From Natronococcus amylolyticus DSM 10524 (GTDB lineage: Archaea > Halobacteriota > Halobacteria > Halobacteriales > Natrialbaceae), in NCBI RefSeq assembly GCF_000337675.1, contig NZ_AOIB01000015.1, forward strand, positions 31,060 to 95,059: DNA of 64,000 nt. The letters run 5' to 3'. Shown here one piece after another: positions 52,296 through 61,511 of the stretch. The translations under genes and the position numbers were made by a program. Under the pieces are notes generated by a model. The model was not told the DNA's origin. It saw nothing but the letters and a program-made list of their open reading frames with translations, and made no database searches. How positions within the stretch are numbered: position 1 is the stretch's first letter; every line of letters starts with the position of its first letter.

Positions 52296-52367
52296 AGGAG
52301 TGGATTCCCCCGAACGCGAATAAGCTCGCTGAAGGCGAGTCGCCGCCCGCTTCCGACGAGAGGAGAG

Positions 52368-53258
52368 TCAGCCGTCGGCCGTCAGAAACGATCGGAGCTG
52401 GTCCCGGAGCGCCGACCGCGCGTCCGGCGTCGGGAAGTGGGATTCCCCCTCGAGCAGGACGACCCGCTCGAGGTTCCGAACCGTCGCTCGAGCCCGGGGA
52501 ATCACGACTTCGGGTGGGAAGAACACGTCGTCCTCGGCGACGGCGAGCAGCGTCGGTGCGTCGAACGCCGAGAGCTCGTCGGCCGTCGCGGTCTTCGGGA
52601 ACGATCGCTCGAGTCTTACCTCCTCGAAGACGGTTCCGACGACCTCGAGCAGCGTCTCATCGAGCTCAGCCGCGGGTTCGGCGAACATCGGCTGGACGGC
52701 ACGCTCGAGGCGCGCCCGGGACGGTCGGAGCCGGTAGGCGACCATCGGGAGCACGATCTCGAGCAGCATCCGGCGCAGGGAGCCGGTTCCGAGCCCCGAC
52801 GGAACCACGAGACAGGCTCGTTGGATCCGTTCGGGCGCGTGCGCGGCGGTTCGGAGAACGATCCCGCCGCCGTAAGAGGGGCCGACCATCGGCGCGCGCT
52901 CGAGGCCGAGCCCGTCGAGGAGGTCGACCACCCACGCGCCGTAGCTCTCATCGCGCGGCGAGAGTCGGGTCTGTGCGCTGAACCCCGGATGGCCGATCGT
53001 GTCGGGTGCATAGATCCGGAACCGGTCGGCGAGCGGCAGGAACCACTCGAGGCTGATCGGGTTCACGACGTTGCCGCCGTGGAAGACGACCAGCGGCGGG
53101 GCGTCGTTCGGTCCCGTGACGAGCACGTGGGTCTTCCCGAACCGAGTGTCGATCCACCGTCGCTCGAACGAGGCCTCGAGTTCCGCCAGAAGCACTCCGT
53201 ACAGTCGCTTGATCGCTCGTTCCCCGCTCGCTGACCGGTAGATCCCGTCTCGAGTCAC
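52368..53258 (-). CDS. Alpha/beta-fold hydrolase
   Basis: 296 residues from a GTG at 53256-53258. VVFHGGNVVNPISLEW is the oxyanion region, GPSYGGGIVL holds the nucleophile Ser, APTLLAVAEDDVFFPPEVV the Asp and EGESHFPTPDA the His. It has a lid-like middle region. The substrate is unknown. A solitary gene on its strand. Confidence 0.88.
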   Translation of the reverse strand: MTRDGIYRSASGERAIKRLYGVLLAELEASFERRWIDTRFGKTHVLVTGPNDAPPLVVFHGGNVVNPISLEWFLPLADRFRIYAPDTIGHPGFSAQTRLSPRDESYGAWVVDLLDGLGLERAPMVGPSYGGGIVLRTAAHAPERIQRACLVVPSGLGTGSLRRMLLEIVLPMVAYRLRPSRARLERAVQPMFAEPAAELDETLLEVVGTVFEEVRLERSFPKTATADELSAFDAPTLLAVAEDDVFFPPEVVIPRARATVRNLERVVLLEGESHFPTPDARSALRDQLRSFLTADG

Positions 53259-53343
53259 TACCGGACTATCATGGCCGACCTACTAATCCGTACGCGAGCG
53301 AAAGCGAGGGGCGGACGCTGTCGGGAACGGCGGTTCGATGCCG

Positions 53344-54957
53344 TCAGTGGCCCTCGTCGTGGGGGTTCATCGCCGTGCCGTAGTTCTCGGCGTGGTCCGT
53401 GTAGTCGATGAAACGGGGCGCGTCGGGATCGAACGGGCGCTCGAGGCTCTCGAAGGCCTTCTTCTTGTCCCAGCCCTGGAGCTTGCCGACCGCCGACTTG
53501 TCCTCCAAGTCGTGATAGTCGAGTTTCGGTTCGGTGTGTTCCCAGGCCTTGACACCCTGCTCGGTCCGGAGGATGACGCTCGAGTACTCGTCGGACGAGC
53601 CGACGGAGCCGACGGTGACGTCGGCACAGAACCCGGTGAAGTCGGCGCACTCGTCACAGCCCTTGAGGGCGGCGTCGTGGAAGTTCTCGATGTCCTCCTC
53701 GAGGATCATCTCATCGTCGTGGTCGTAGACCATCAGCTTCCCGTGGAGGACGTCCATCTTGCCGATCTCGTCGGGCGAGATCCCCCGCTGATCCTCGAGC
53801 TGTTCGCCCATGAGGCTGTAGTAGTTGAAGTTCTTCGTACACATCAGCGCGATCGTGTACTCGACGGCGCCGATCCCTTGGTCGTGGGACTGATAGTCCC
53901 ATTCGAAGTCCTGCAGGGCGCGAATACCCTCGATCTCGCAGGGCGTGCCGACCAGGGCGAGGCTGAGTTCGTCCCAGCTTTTGTCCGGAAGCTTGTGCTC
54001 CCACTGTTTCAGGTCGAGGTTGCCGAGCGCGAGCGTCTGATTGTAGACGGTACCGGCGTTCTCGATGAGTTCCTCCTCGGTGGTCGCGAGGAAGCTCTCG
54101 GCCTTCCAGGGTTCGTCCTCGCTCTCGGTCGCGATCAGGGCGCCGTCGATCTCGCCGGCCTCGAGCAGGCTCGCCAGCATCCCGGTGACGACGCCGCCGT
54201 CCTGGGCCGCGTCGGTCCAGTCGTCCTCGACCTTCGCGGAGAACTCCGTGATCGGATCGCCGGCACCCTTGACGTTGTCCTCGCCCCCGGTGATCTTCCA
54301 CTGGCGTTCGTACCGAAGCCCGCCACGGGGACAGAAGTCCCAGCACAGCGAGCAGCCGGTACACATCTTGACGAGTTCGGGCAGGTCGTCGTCGCCGACG
54401 CCGATCGAGTCCGAGGGGCAGGCGGCGACGCAGGTGCCACACTGGATACACCGACCCTCGTCGATGACCGCCTCGTCGAGCTCCATGAACCAGGTCTTCT
54501 CGTCGGGCGTCTCGATGTCGTTCATCTCGGAGCGAATCGAGTACGTCGGGGTGTCGAGGTCGACGCCCTCGGGGACGCCGACGCGAACGTCGGGCTCGCC
54601 GTCGTCGACGTTCTGGCTCACGTCCTCGGCGGGTTCGGTGAACTCGAGGTCGCCGAGGCTCCCCGTCTCGTCGACGTTGGAGACTCCTGCTCCGTCGGTC
54701 GCGACGGACCGACCGTCGGCGTCGGGTGCGGTCTTCTCGCCGCAGGTACAGGTGTCGGGCCCACAGCCCTCGTCCGTGGCGGTCTCGATCGCACCGTCCC
54801 GGGCGTGGTCGAGCCCCTCGCGGGAGCGCGGCGCGGCGCCGCTCGTCTCCGGGACGATGACGGCGTCGTCCTCGTCCTCGGACTCCGGAACGGCCGGGAA
54901 GACTCGGTCGTCGCGGTTCGAGGACTCACTCTGTTCGTCCTCACCCTCAATCCCCAT
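53344..54957 (-). CDS. F420-binding FrhB/FdhB-like oxidoreductase with two Fe-S clusters
   Basis: 537 residues from the ATG at 54955-54957. The N-terminal ~130 residues are acidic, low-complexity. Two [4Fe-4S] ferredoxin motifs follow (CIQCGTCVAACPSD and CTGCSLCWDFCPRG). The rest is the coenzyme F420 hydrogenase beta (FrhB) domain: ALVGTPCEIEGIRALQDF, TIALMCTKNFNYYSL, GCDECADFTGFCADVTVGSVGS. FrhB domains bind FAD and pass electrons from reduced F420. It overlaps the 3' end of the siroheme reductase gene by 11 nt, so the two are co-translated. Confidence 0.9.
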   Translation of the reverse strand: MGIEGEDEQSESSNRDDRVFPAVPESEDEDDAVIVPETSGAAPRSREGLDHARDGAIETATDEGCGPDTCTCGEKTAPDADGRSVATDGAGVSNVDETGSLGDLEFTEPAEDVSQNVDDGEPDVRVGVPEGVDLDTPTYSIRSEMNDIETPDEKTWFMELDEAVIDEGRCIQCGTCVAACPSDSIGVGDDDLPELVKMCTGCSLCWDFCPRGGLRYERQWKITGGEDNVKGAGDPITEFSAKVEDDWTDAAQDGGVVTGMLASLLEAGEIDGALIATESEDEPWKAESFLATTEEELIENAGTVYNQTLALGNLDLKQWEHKLPDKSWDELSLALVGTPCEIEGIRALQDFEWDYQSHDQGIGAVEYTIALMCTKNFNYYSLMGEQLEDQRGISPDEIGKMDVLHGKLMVYDHDDEMILEEDIENFHDAALKGCDECADFTGFCADVTVGSVGSSDEYSSVILRTEQGVKAWEHTEPKLDYHDLEDKSAVGKLQGWDKKKAFESLERPFDPDAPRFIDYTDHAENYGTAMNPHDEGH

Positions 54958-56665
54958 GAGCAACACCTCCGGCAACCGGCGCCTCGGCACCCTGCATGAT
55001 CGTTCGCAGGCGCTCGTTGTCGGCGCGACGGCACCACTCGTAGAACCGTTCGCCATCCTCGCGGTCGGCCGCGTAGGCGTCGAACAGCTGCTCGAGCGCC
55101 GGAATTACCGCGTGGGCCGGAACCGCACTCTCGACCCAGTCGAGGAACTCGTTGTCCGAGCCGAGGGACCCCCCGAGGCCGACGTCCATTCCCTCGACCA
55201 AGTTGTCTCCCTCCTCGTTGGGACTCTCGATTCCCTCTGGTGCGTCGCCGTTCTCGACCTTGACCGTCTCCCCGCGGAATCCGATATCGGCGATCTGGGG
55301 TTGAGCGCACGACGCGGAACAGCCCGACATGTGCATCCGGATCGCCTCGATGTCGTCCGGAACGTCGATGCGCTCGTCGAGCTGGCGAGCCCAGCGCTTG
55401 GTCCGTTTCTTGGTCTCGATGATCGCGTAGTTGCAGAACTCGTTGCCCGTACAGCCGACGGCGCCCCTCGAGAACGCGCCGGGATTCGGCTGGTACTCCT
55501 CGGCGAACGGTTCGGCCAGCAGATCGGCGACGTTCTCTTCCGGAATGTGTGTGACGAGGAAGTTCTGATCGGTCGCCAGGCGAACCGAGGCGTTTTCGGT
55601 GCCGTACTTCCGCGCGGCGCGGGCGGCCTCGGCGAACTCGTCGCCGCCCATTCGGCCGGCGACGACGTTGAAGCCGACGTACTGCAGGCCGTCCTGTTTC
55701 TGGTCGTGGACGCCGACGTGGTCGCCCTGGTAGCCGACGGTCAGGTTCTCGCCGCCGGTGGGAAGATCGACGGTACAGCGGTCGCGAACCGCCTCCTCGA
55801 ACTTCTCGGCTCCCAGCTGCTCGACGAGGTACCGCATCCGGCAGACGCCGCGGTTGTTGCGGTCGCCGAGCTCCTTGAACGTCTGGGCGATCGCGCGGCA
55901 GAACTCGACGGCGTCCTCCGGACGAACGAAGACGTCGAGCTCCGAGGCCATCCGCGGCCCGTCGGAGAGCCCCCCACCGACGCGTGCGTGGAAGCCGTAG
56001 AGCCGTTCGCCATCCAACTCCTTGCTCGCGGGAACGAGCCCGATGTCGTTGATCTGTGACTGGGCGCAGTCGTGGACACAACCCGTGATCGTGAGCTTGA
56101 ACTTCCGGGGCAGGTTGGCGTACTCGCGGTTCCCCGTGAAGAAGTCGGAGACGGCGTCGACGACGGGCTGGGCGTCGAAACACTCATGATCGCCGATCCC
56201 GGCCGCGGGACAGCCGAGCACGTTCCTGGCGGAGTCGCCACAGCCCTGGATCGTCGTGAGTCCGACCTCGTCGTAGCGCTCCCACATTTCGGGGACGTCC
56301 TCGATCCGGATCCAGTGTTTCTGGATGTCCTGGCGGGTCGTGATGTCGACGTAGGCGTCACCCCAGAGTTCGTTCTGCTCCGTGCCGCCGTACTCCTCGG
56401 GCGCGACCGCGTAGTCCTCGGCGCACTCGCCGATCACTTCGGCCTGGTCGGGCGTGAGGTGGCCGCCCGGCACCTTCGTCCGGATCATGAAGTAGCCCGC
56501 CTGTTTCTGGGCGTACATTCCGGCCCACTTCAGGCGCTCCCACTCCCCGCCCCCCGCGCGGTCCTCGATCTCCTCGAACGTCAGTCCGTCCGCGGCGTAG
56601 TCGTAGACGTCGTCGACGACCTCGAGCGGGTGTTTCTCCTGTTTGTACCGCTCGGTCGTATTCAT
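54947..56665 (-). CDS. Siroheme/[4Fe-4S] sulfite or nitrite reductase
   Basis: 572 residues from the ATG at 56663-56665. The C-terminal half has the siroheme-cluster ligands Cx5C (CTGNEFC) and Cx3C (CSASC). The N-terminal half also has NVLGCPAAG and ITGCVHDC, a second set of cysteines in the pseudo-repeat. The enzyme makes six-electron reductions. Whether sulfite or nitrite is the substrate is not decided by these motifs. The partner FrhB gene overlaps by 11 nt and would supply electrons. Confidence 0.9.
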   Translation of the reverse strand: MNTTERYKQEKHPLEVVDDVYDYAADGLTFEEIEDRAGGGEWERLKWAGMYAQKQAGYFMIRTKVPGGHLTPDQAEVIGECAEDYAVAPEEYGGTEQNELWGDAYVDITTRQDIQKHWIRIEDVPEMWERYDEVGLTTIQGCGDSARNVLGCPAAGIGDHECFDAQPVVDAVSDFFTGNREYANLPRKFKLTITGCVHDCAQSQINDIGLVPASKELDGERLYGFHARVGGGLSDGPRMASELDVFVRPEDAVEFCRAIAQTFKELGDRNNRGVCRMRYLVEQLGAEKFEEAVRDRCTVDLPTGGENLTVGYQGDHVGVHDQKQDGLQYVGFNVVAGRMGGDEFAEAARAARKYGTENASVRLATDQNFLVTHIPEENVADLLAEPFAEEYQPNPGAFSRGAVGCTGNEFCNYAIIETKKRTKRWARQLDERIDVPDDIEAIRMHMSGCSASCAQPQIADIGFRGETVKVENGDAPEGIESPNEEGDNLVEGMDVGLGGSLGSDNEFLDWVESAVPAHAVIPALEQLFDAYAADREDGERFYEWCRRADNERLRTIMQGAEAPVAGGVAHGD

Positions 56666-56989
56666 GGGCACCACCGACGATGGAGGCCGCGCCGGCTCGA
56701 GCCAGTGGACGAGTGATCGTGATAAGCCATCTATTACCACGTGGTGAACGTCCATACGTATACGGCCCCGCAAACGGGCGAACCATGTCGGGGCTAGCGC
56801 GACGAGGTAACACTTGCCATCGTCAGTGTCGATCCGAAGCTGAATCAATCCTGCGACGGACGAAAACGGCCGACCGACGCGCCGACCGATCGATCGACGT
56901 GCCCGACTGCCGGCAACAGTTGCCTGATAAAACGACGCGAGTGCGTCTCCCACACTGGACGAGCGACCGACTCCTCGAGTCGCTCGGCC
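56666..56989. other. Intergenic region upstream of the reductase operon
   Basis: 324 nt with no gene. It contains the palindrome ACCACGTGGT and, further right, short CCGACCGACG/GATCGATCG tracts without clear meaning. Confidence 0.5.
56736..56745. promoter_or_regulatory. 10-bp palindrome, candidate operator
   Basis: Perfect ACCACGTGGT in the region 71-80 nt upstream of the reductase ATG. Its symmetry and position would suit a dimeric regulator. No factor is known from sequence. Confidence 0.35.
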
Positions 56990-57835
56990 TTACCACGCTC
57001 GCTCGAGGAAGTCCTCGAGACGGTGGAAGTCGACGTCGTGGTCGGCCTGCAGTTCGTCGATCGGCGACTCGTACCCCGCCTCGTTGAACCACTCGAACAT
57101 CGCGGCGAACTCCTCTCCCTGGCTCTCGCGAACGTCCTCGATCGAGAGGTGGCGCGCGCGGACATCGTGCTCGAGCGCGTCGGCGAAGCGAACGGCCATC
57201 GCCCGCAGCGGGAGTTCGTCGCTCGCGAGTTCGAACGCTTCGCCGGCGTAGCGGTCCGGATCAGCGAAGACCTCGGCGACGAAGGCGCCCAGATCTTCGA
57301 TATCCAGTACCTGGAGCGGGACGTGGGGTTCGAGGCCCATCGCCAGCGTCCCGTCCTCGATCGACTCGCGAAAGCCTTCGAAGTTCTGCGCGAAGAAGAC
57401 GGGCCGAACGATCGTCGCGGGAACGCCGCTGTCGTCGATCGTCCGCTCAATCTCTCGTTTGGAGTCGAAGTGCGGAATCCCGGTGTCGCGTTCGGCGCCG
57501 CCCACGGAGGAGAACACGAGGTGGTCGACCCCTACGTCGTCGGCGAGGTCGACAACGTTTCGCCCCTGCTCGACCTCGACATCGTAGCCGTGCTCCCAGA
57601 AGTTCGTCATCAGGAAGACGCCGTCGGCGTCCTCGACGAGCGGTTCGATCGAGTTCTTTTCGCTGATATCGGCCTCGACGACCTCCGCACCGCGTTCGGC
57701 GAGGGCGTGTGCCCGCTCGCTGTTGTGATCTCGGGTCAGCGCCAGCACGTCGACGCCCCGCTCGAGCAGGTGTCGGGCGACGGCGCCGCCCTGCGTCCCG
57801 GTCGAACCCACGACGAGTACGGAGTCTACTCTCAT
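56990..57835 (-). CDS. NmrA/HSCARG-type NAD(P)-binding protein
   Basis: 281 residues. VLVVGSTGTQGGAVARHLLERG is the N-terminal Rossmann motif, VFSSVGGAERDTGIPHFDSKREIE and VRPVFFAQNFEGFRESI are NmrA-like. The atypical short-chain dehydrogenase fold senses NADP(H) or acts as a redox enzyme. It stands between the reductase and ftsY on the same strand. Confidence 0.85.
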   Translation of the reverse strand: MRVDSVLVVGSTGTQGGAVARHLLERGVDVLALTRDHNSERAHALAERGAEVVEADISEKNSIEPLVEDADGVFLMTNFWEHGYDVEVEQGRNVVDLADDVGVDHLVFSSVGGAERDTGIPHFDSKREIERTIDDSGVPATIVRPVFFAQNFEGFRESIEDGTLAMGLEPHVPLQVLDIEDLGAFVAEVFADPDRYAGEAFELASDELPLRAMAVRFADALEHDVRARHLSIEDVRESQGEEFAAMFEWFNEAGYESPIDELQADHDVDFHRLEDFLERAW

Positions 57836-57925
57836 AGCACATCTCGTTTCACTGGAGAACGCAAGAAGCTCACACGGCGTTTTCCGACAGGTCGGAACGA
57901 AGACAGGCCGGACGACGAGGGTTCG

Positions 57926-59500
57926 CTACTCCTCGTCGGCGAGCAGGCGATCGACCATCTCGTCGGGGTCGAACCGCTCTAAGTCGTCGTAGGCCTGTCC
58001 GACCCCGAGGAACAGAATCGGTTTCCCCGTGACGTGGGCGATCGAGATCGCCGCACCGCCGTTGGAGTCGGCGTCGGCCTTCGAGAGGATCGCGCCGTCG
58101 ATCGCGGCGGCCTCGTTGAACTCGCGGGCCCGGTTGACAGCGTCCTGGCCGGCGACGGCCTCGTCGACGAACAGCGTCAGATCGGGGCCGACGACTCGGT
58201 CGATCTTCTCGAGCTGGTCCATCAGGCCCTCGTCGGTGTGGAGTCGGCCGGCCGTGTCGGCCAGCACGACGTCGACGTCGTGGGCCTCGGCGTACTCGAC
58301 GGCGTCGTACAGCACGGCGGCGGGGTCGCCGCCCTGCTCGTGGCTGATACATTTCGTATCCAGCGCGTCGGCGTGTTGTTGGATCTGCTGGTTCGCGCCG
58401 GCGCGGTAGGTGTCGCCGTTGGCGAGTACCGTCGAGTACCCACGCTCCTCGAGGTAGCGGCTCAGCTTGGCGATCGACGTGGTCTTGCCGACGCCGTTGA
58501 CGCCGGTAAACAGGAGGACGGCGGGTTTGTCCTCGACGGCGATGCGCTCGTCGAAGTCGAACTGGCCGACGCTGATCACGTCGTAGATCGCGTCCCGCAG
58601 CGCCTCCTCGACGACCTTGCCGGTCGAGGTCGTGAACGTCCGGGTCTCGCCGACCAGTTCGTCGCGGACGTTGTCGCAGATCTCCTCGGCCACGCCCATC
58701 TCGACGTCGCTCGTGAGTAGGGCCATCTCGAGTTCGTGGAGCGGCTCCTCGAGGTCCTCCTCCTCGATGACGAACTTCCCCTTGACGAGCGAGCGAGCCT
58801 TGGCACCGAAGCCGGTACTGCCGTTGTCCTCGGTCTCGGCTTCGGCTCCGTCCTCGACCTCGGTCCCAGTTTCGTCAGCGTCCGCGTCGAGTTCGGGCTC
58901 GGGCTCGGGGGCAGGTGACGCCGCGTCGACGGCGTCTCCGTCGTCGGTCGGCACCGTGCCGCGCTCCTCGACCGTCGCCGGGGCGCCCGCCTCGACGCTC
59001 TCGACGTCCGTCTCCGGCTCGGCGTTCGGTTCCGTCTCGAGCGAGTCGTCGGATTCCTCGAGTACGGAATCGGCGTCGGTCGTTTCCGGCTCGAGTTCGG
59101 ACTCTGGGTCGTCCGTCTCCGGCTCGAGTTCCGACCCGGGCGTCGAGTCCACGTGGTCCGCCGACTCGGTCGATGGCACCGCTCCGCGAGCCGCCTCGTC
59201 GGCACCCGCGTCCGCAGTCTCGGTTACCGTCTCTGCCCCGCGGTCGCGGTCGGCGGCGATGTCGGTCTCGCCGATCGGTTCGTCGGTGGTATCGGGTGCG
59301 GCCGGTTCGGACGCCGACTCCGGCTCGTCGGGTTCGATCGGCGGCTCCTCGAGGTCGCTCGTCTCGGCGCCGGGTTCGTCGGCCGGTTCCTCTGCGAGCG
59401 CGTCGGCCGACTCCTCGTCGACCTCCTCGACGTTCTCTTCGGCGGCCTCCTCGGCGTCCTCGCGGAAGCTCCCGAGTTTCTTCTTCAGGTTGTCGAACAT
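57926..59500 (-). CDS. ftsY: SRP receptor FtsY
   Basis: 524 residues. About 215 N-terminal residues are an acidic low-complexity A domain (repeats such as ESELEPETTDAD), far longer than needed for the receptor. The NG domain has GVNGVGKTT (about 328-336), DTAGRLHTDEG and SKADADSNGG. It docks SRP54-ribosome complexes at the membrane. It lies 17 nt downstream of pfdA. Confidence 0.96.
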   Translation of the reverse strand: MFDNLKKKLGSFREDAEEAAEENVEEVDEESADALAEEPADEPGAETSDLEEPPIEPDEPESASEPAAPDTTDEPIGETDIAADRDRGAETVTETADAGADEAARGAVPSTESADHVDSTPGSELEPETDDPESELEPETTDADSVLEESDDSLETEPNAEPETDVESVEAGAPATVEERGTVPTDDGDAVDAASPAPEPEPELDADADETGTEVEDGAEAETEDNGSTGFGAKARSLVKGKFVIEEEDLEEPLHELEMALLTSDVEMGVAEEICDNVRDELVGETRTFTTSTGKVVEEALRDAIYDVISVGQFDFDERIAVEDKPAVLLFTGVNGVGKTTSIAKLSRYLEERGYSTVLANGDTYRAGANQQIQQHADALDTKCISHEQGGDPAAVLYDAVEYAEAHDVDVVLADTAGRLHTDEGLMDQLEKIDRVVGPDLTLFVDEAVAGQDAVNRAREFNEAAAIDGAILSKADADSNGGAAISIAHVTGKPILFLGVGQAYDDLERFDPDEMVDRLLADEE

Positions 59501-59517
59501 GGGTGTGACCCCTTACG

Positions 59518-59973
59518 TTACTCGTCCGGGCCCTGTCCCTGTCCTTGTCCCATCTGCTGCATCTGCTGTTGCATCGCCTGCTGCTGGAGCTGCTGGGCCT
59601 GCTGCTCGAGCTCGCTGCTCTCGGCTTCGAGCTCCGTGATATCTTCGTTGACGTCCTCGATCTGGTCGTCGAGCCGGTCCTTGCGGTTCTCGAGGGCGTC
59701 GACGGCGTCGTCCTCCTCGAACTCCGCGGCGTAGTCGGCGCCGAGGTCGACGATCACTTCGTCGATATCCTCGATCGTCGCCCGAAGGTAGGCGCCGCCG
59801 CCGAGGGGCACCTGCACCGTCGAGTCGCTCTCGAGGGTGTCGAGCGCTTCGATGGCCTCGTCGACGTCGTGTTTCTCCTGCTGGAGCTGCTGGACGTTAC
59901 CCTGAAGCCCCTCGATCTGTTCCTCGATCTCCTGAAGTTCCTGCGAGAGCTGCTGAAGTTGCTGTTGTCCCAT
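59518..59973 (-). CDS. pfdA: Prefoldin alpha subunit
   Basis: 151 residues. An N-terminal coiled coil (LQEIEEQIEGLQGNVQQLQQEK), central beta hairpins (VQVPLGGGAYLRATIEDIDEVIVDLGADYAAEF) and a C-terminal coiled coil form the jellyfish-tentacle chaperone. The tail is Gln-rich (QQQAMQQQMQQMGQGQGQG). It shares a transcription unit with ftsY. Confidence 0.96.
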   Translation of the reverse strand: MGQQQLQQLSQELQEIEEQIEGLQGNVQQLQQEKHDVDEAIEALDTLESDSTVQVPLGGGAYLRATIEDIDEVIVDLGADYAAEFEEDDAVDALENRKDRLDDQIEDVNEDITELEAESSELEQQAQQLQQQAMQQQMQQMGQGQGQGPDE

Positions 59974-60099
59974 ACCCGCCTTTGGGGCAGGCAGTCGGAA
60001 GAATCTTCCCTTCCATCGGAGTCGGCCAGCGAGAACACACTCGCCACAGAACCGGAAGCTGAGGGCGGCTCGAGGGTAGCTTCGGGAGAACCGTCGGCG

Positions 60100-61050
60100 C
60101 TAGATCTGACCCGGCTCGCGACCGGTCGAGCCCGTCATCGACGAGCCCGATCGCTTGCGCGTGACGAGCTGACCCGGATCGATTCCGTCGAACTCCGGCG
60201 GTAGCTCGCCGTCGGTCGCGTACTCGTACAGCGCCGTCTTCGCGACCGCCGTCGCCGCGTTGTGGACGACTAGCAACGCGCCGATCGCGAGCAGCGTCGG
60301 AACGAGCGTGTACTGGAGGACAGCCCACGGAGCCTCGAGTGCGAACAGCGGGAGACCGATCCCGAGTCCGCCGACGAGCGCTGCGAGGGGGAGGATGACG
60401 AGCCCGATGCCGAGCGTCGTCCCGCCCGCCTCACCCCAGGTATCGCGGAATAGTCCGACGCTGTTTCGCATCGACTCCCGGACGCCGCCGTCCTGGAAGA
60501 CGATCACGAGAACGATGAAGAACGTCATCGCGAACCAGGCGAAACCGGCCACCGAGCGGGCGAGCTGGGCCGCGGTTCCCTCCCGGCTCTCGAGGGCCCG
60601 AAAGACCAGTCCGACCGCGGCGCCGACGGCACCCCAGGCGAGGATCGTCCGTTTGGCCTCCCACGCGCCCGCGAGTCCGTCCCTGAGGCTCGTCGACTCG
60701 CCGGCGAACAGCGAGCCAACCGAGTGGACGAGCGCCGCGCTGAAAAACGTCGCAATCGCGGTCGCGACGAACATGAACAGGACCGAAGCGGCCACCAGAA
60801 GTGCGGTGACGGTCGTTTCGGCCTGGCCCTCCGAGACGGCCGCGACCTGGTCGACGGCCGCCAGCCCGTAGCTGGCGCCGAAGAGAGCGACGAAGATACC
60901 GGCAACGAGACCGATCGCTCCCGCCAGCCAGGCGAGCCCGTACAGGACCGGGAAGACGAGCAGCCAGTACTCCCGGCGGAGAACGCCGAACGACGCCTTC
61001 GCGACCCGAAGACCGGTCCGGATCCGTCCGAGCAGCGAGCTAAACATCAT
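60100..61050 (-). CDS. DUF6159-type integral membrane protein
   Basis: 316 residues with at least six hydrophobic helices. The motif ALVHSVGSLFAGESTSLRDGLAGAWEAKRTI and the C-terminal KTALYEYATDGELPPEFDG recall DUF6159. The function is unknown. It lies where the conserved ribosomal-prefoldin cluster would normally hold rplX, but it is not related to that protein. Confidence 0.78.
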   Translation of the reverse strand: MMFSSLLGRIRTGLRVAKASFGVLRREYWLLVFPVLYGLAWLAGAIGLVAGIFVALFGASYGLAAVDQVAAVSEGQAETTVTALLVAASVLFMFVATAIATFFSAALVHSVGSLFAGESTSLRDGLAGAWEAKRTILAWGAVGAAVGLVFRALESREGTAAQLARSVAGFAWFAMTFFIVLVIVFQDGGVRESMRNSVGLFRDTWGEAGGTTLGIGLVILPLAALVGGLGIGLPLFALEAPWAVLQYTLVPTLLAIGALLVVHNAATAVAKTALYEYATDGELPPEFDGIDPGQLVTRKRSGSSMTGSTGREPGQI

Positions 61051-61156
61051 ACTGAACGATCGTTCGAGGGAGGGTATAGTTCTTGAGGTGAACAGTTCGG
61101 ATCAGTGACTACTGTGTCGGGCCAAACGGTTTCCCTCGAGCCCGCGTACGACCGGT

Positions 61157-61471
61157 ATGACCGAGCACGACCCCGCCGAGTTGCTGCCGAGCGAACGAAT
61201 GCAGGGGCAGGTTCTCGAGGGCGAGGTGACCCAGATCCATCGCGGCCACCGCTACGCCGACGAGGGCGACACGTTCACGATCGAGGGGACGACGTTCGAG
61301 ATAGTGGACGTGACCGAGCGGACGCTCGGCGATCTCACCGACGAGGACGCCCGCGCCGAGGGGATGGACGACCTCGAGGCCTACGAGCGGCTGCTCGAGC
61401 GCGCCCACGACGACTTCGAGTGGAACGACGACAGCGAGGTCGTTCGTCATCAGTTCGAGCCAGCCGAATGA
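61157..61471 (+). CDS. ASCH domain protein
   Basis: 104 residues. MQGQVLEGEVTQIHRGHRYADEGDTFTIEGTTFEIVDVTERTLGDLTDEDARAEGM is an ASCH-like beta barrel, a fold related to PUA and proposed to bind RNA. It is on the strand opposite to the ribosomal-protein operon. Confidence 0.78.
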   Translation: MTEHDPAELLPSERMQGQVLEGEVTQIHRGHRYADEGDTFTIEGTTFEIVDVTERTLGDLTDEDARAEGMDDLEAYERLLERAHDDFEWNDDSEVVRHQFEPAE

Positions 61472-61511
61472 ACGACGCCACCCTCTGCGTGTGGCTGCCG
61501 GTCAACATACC

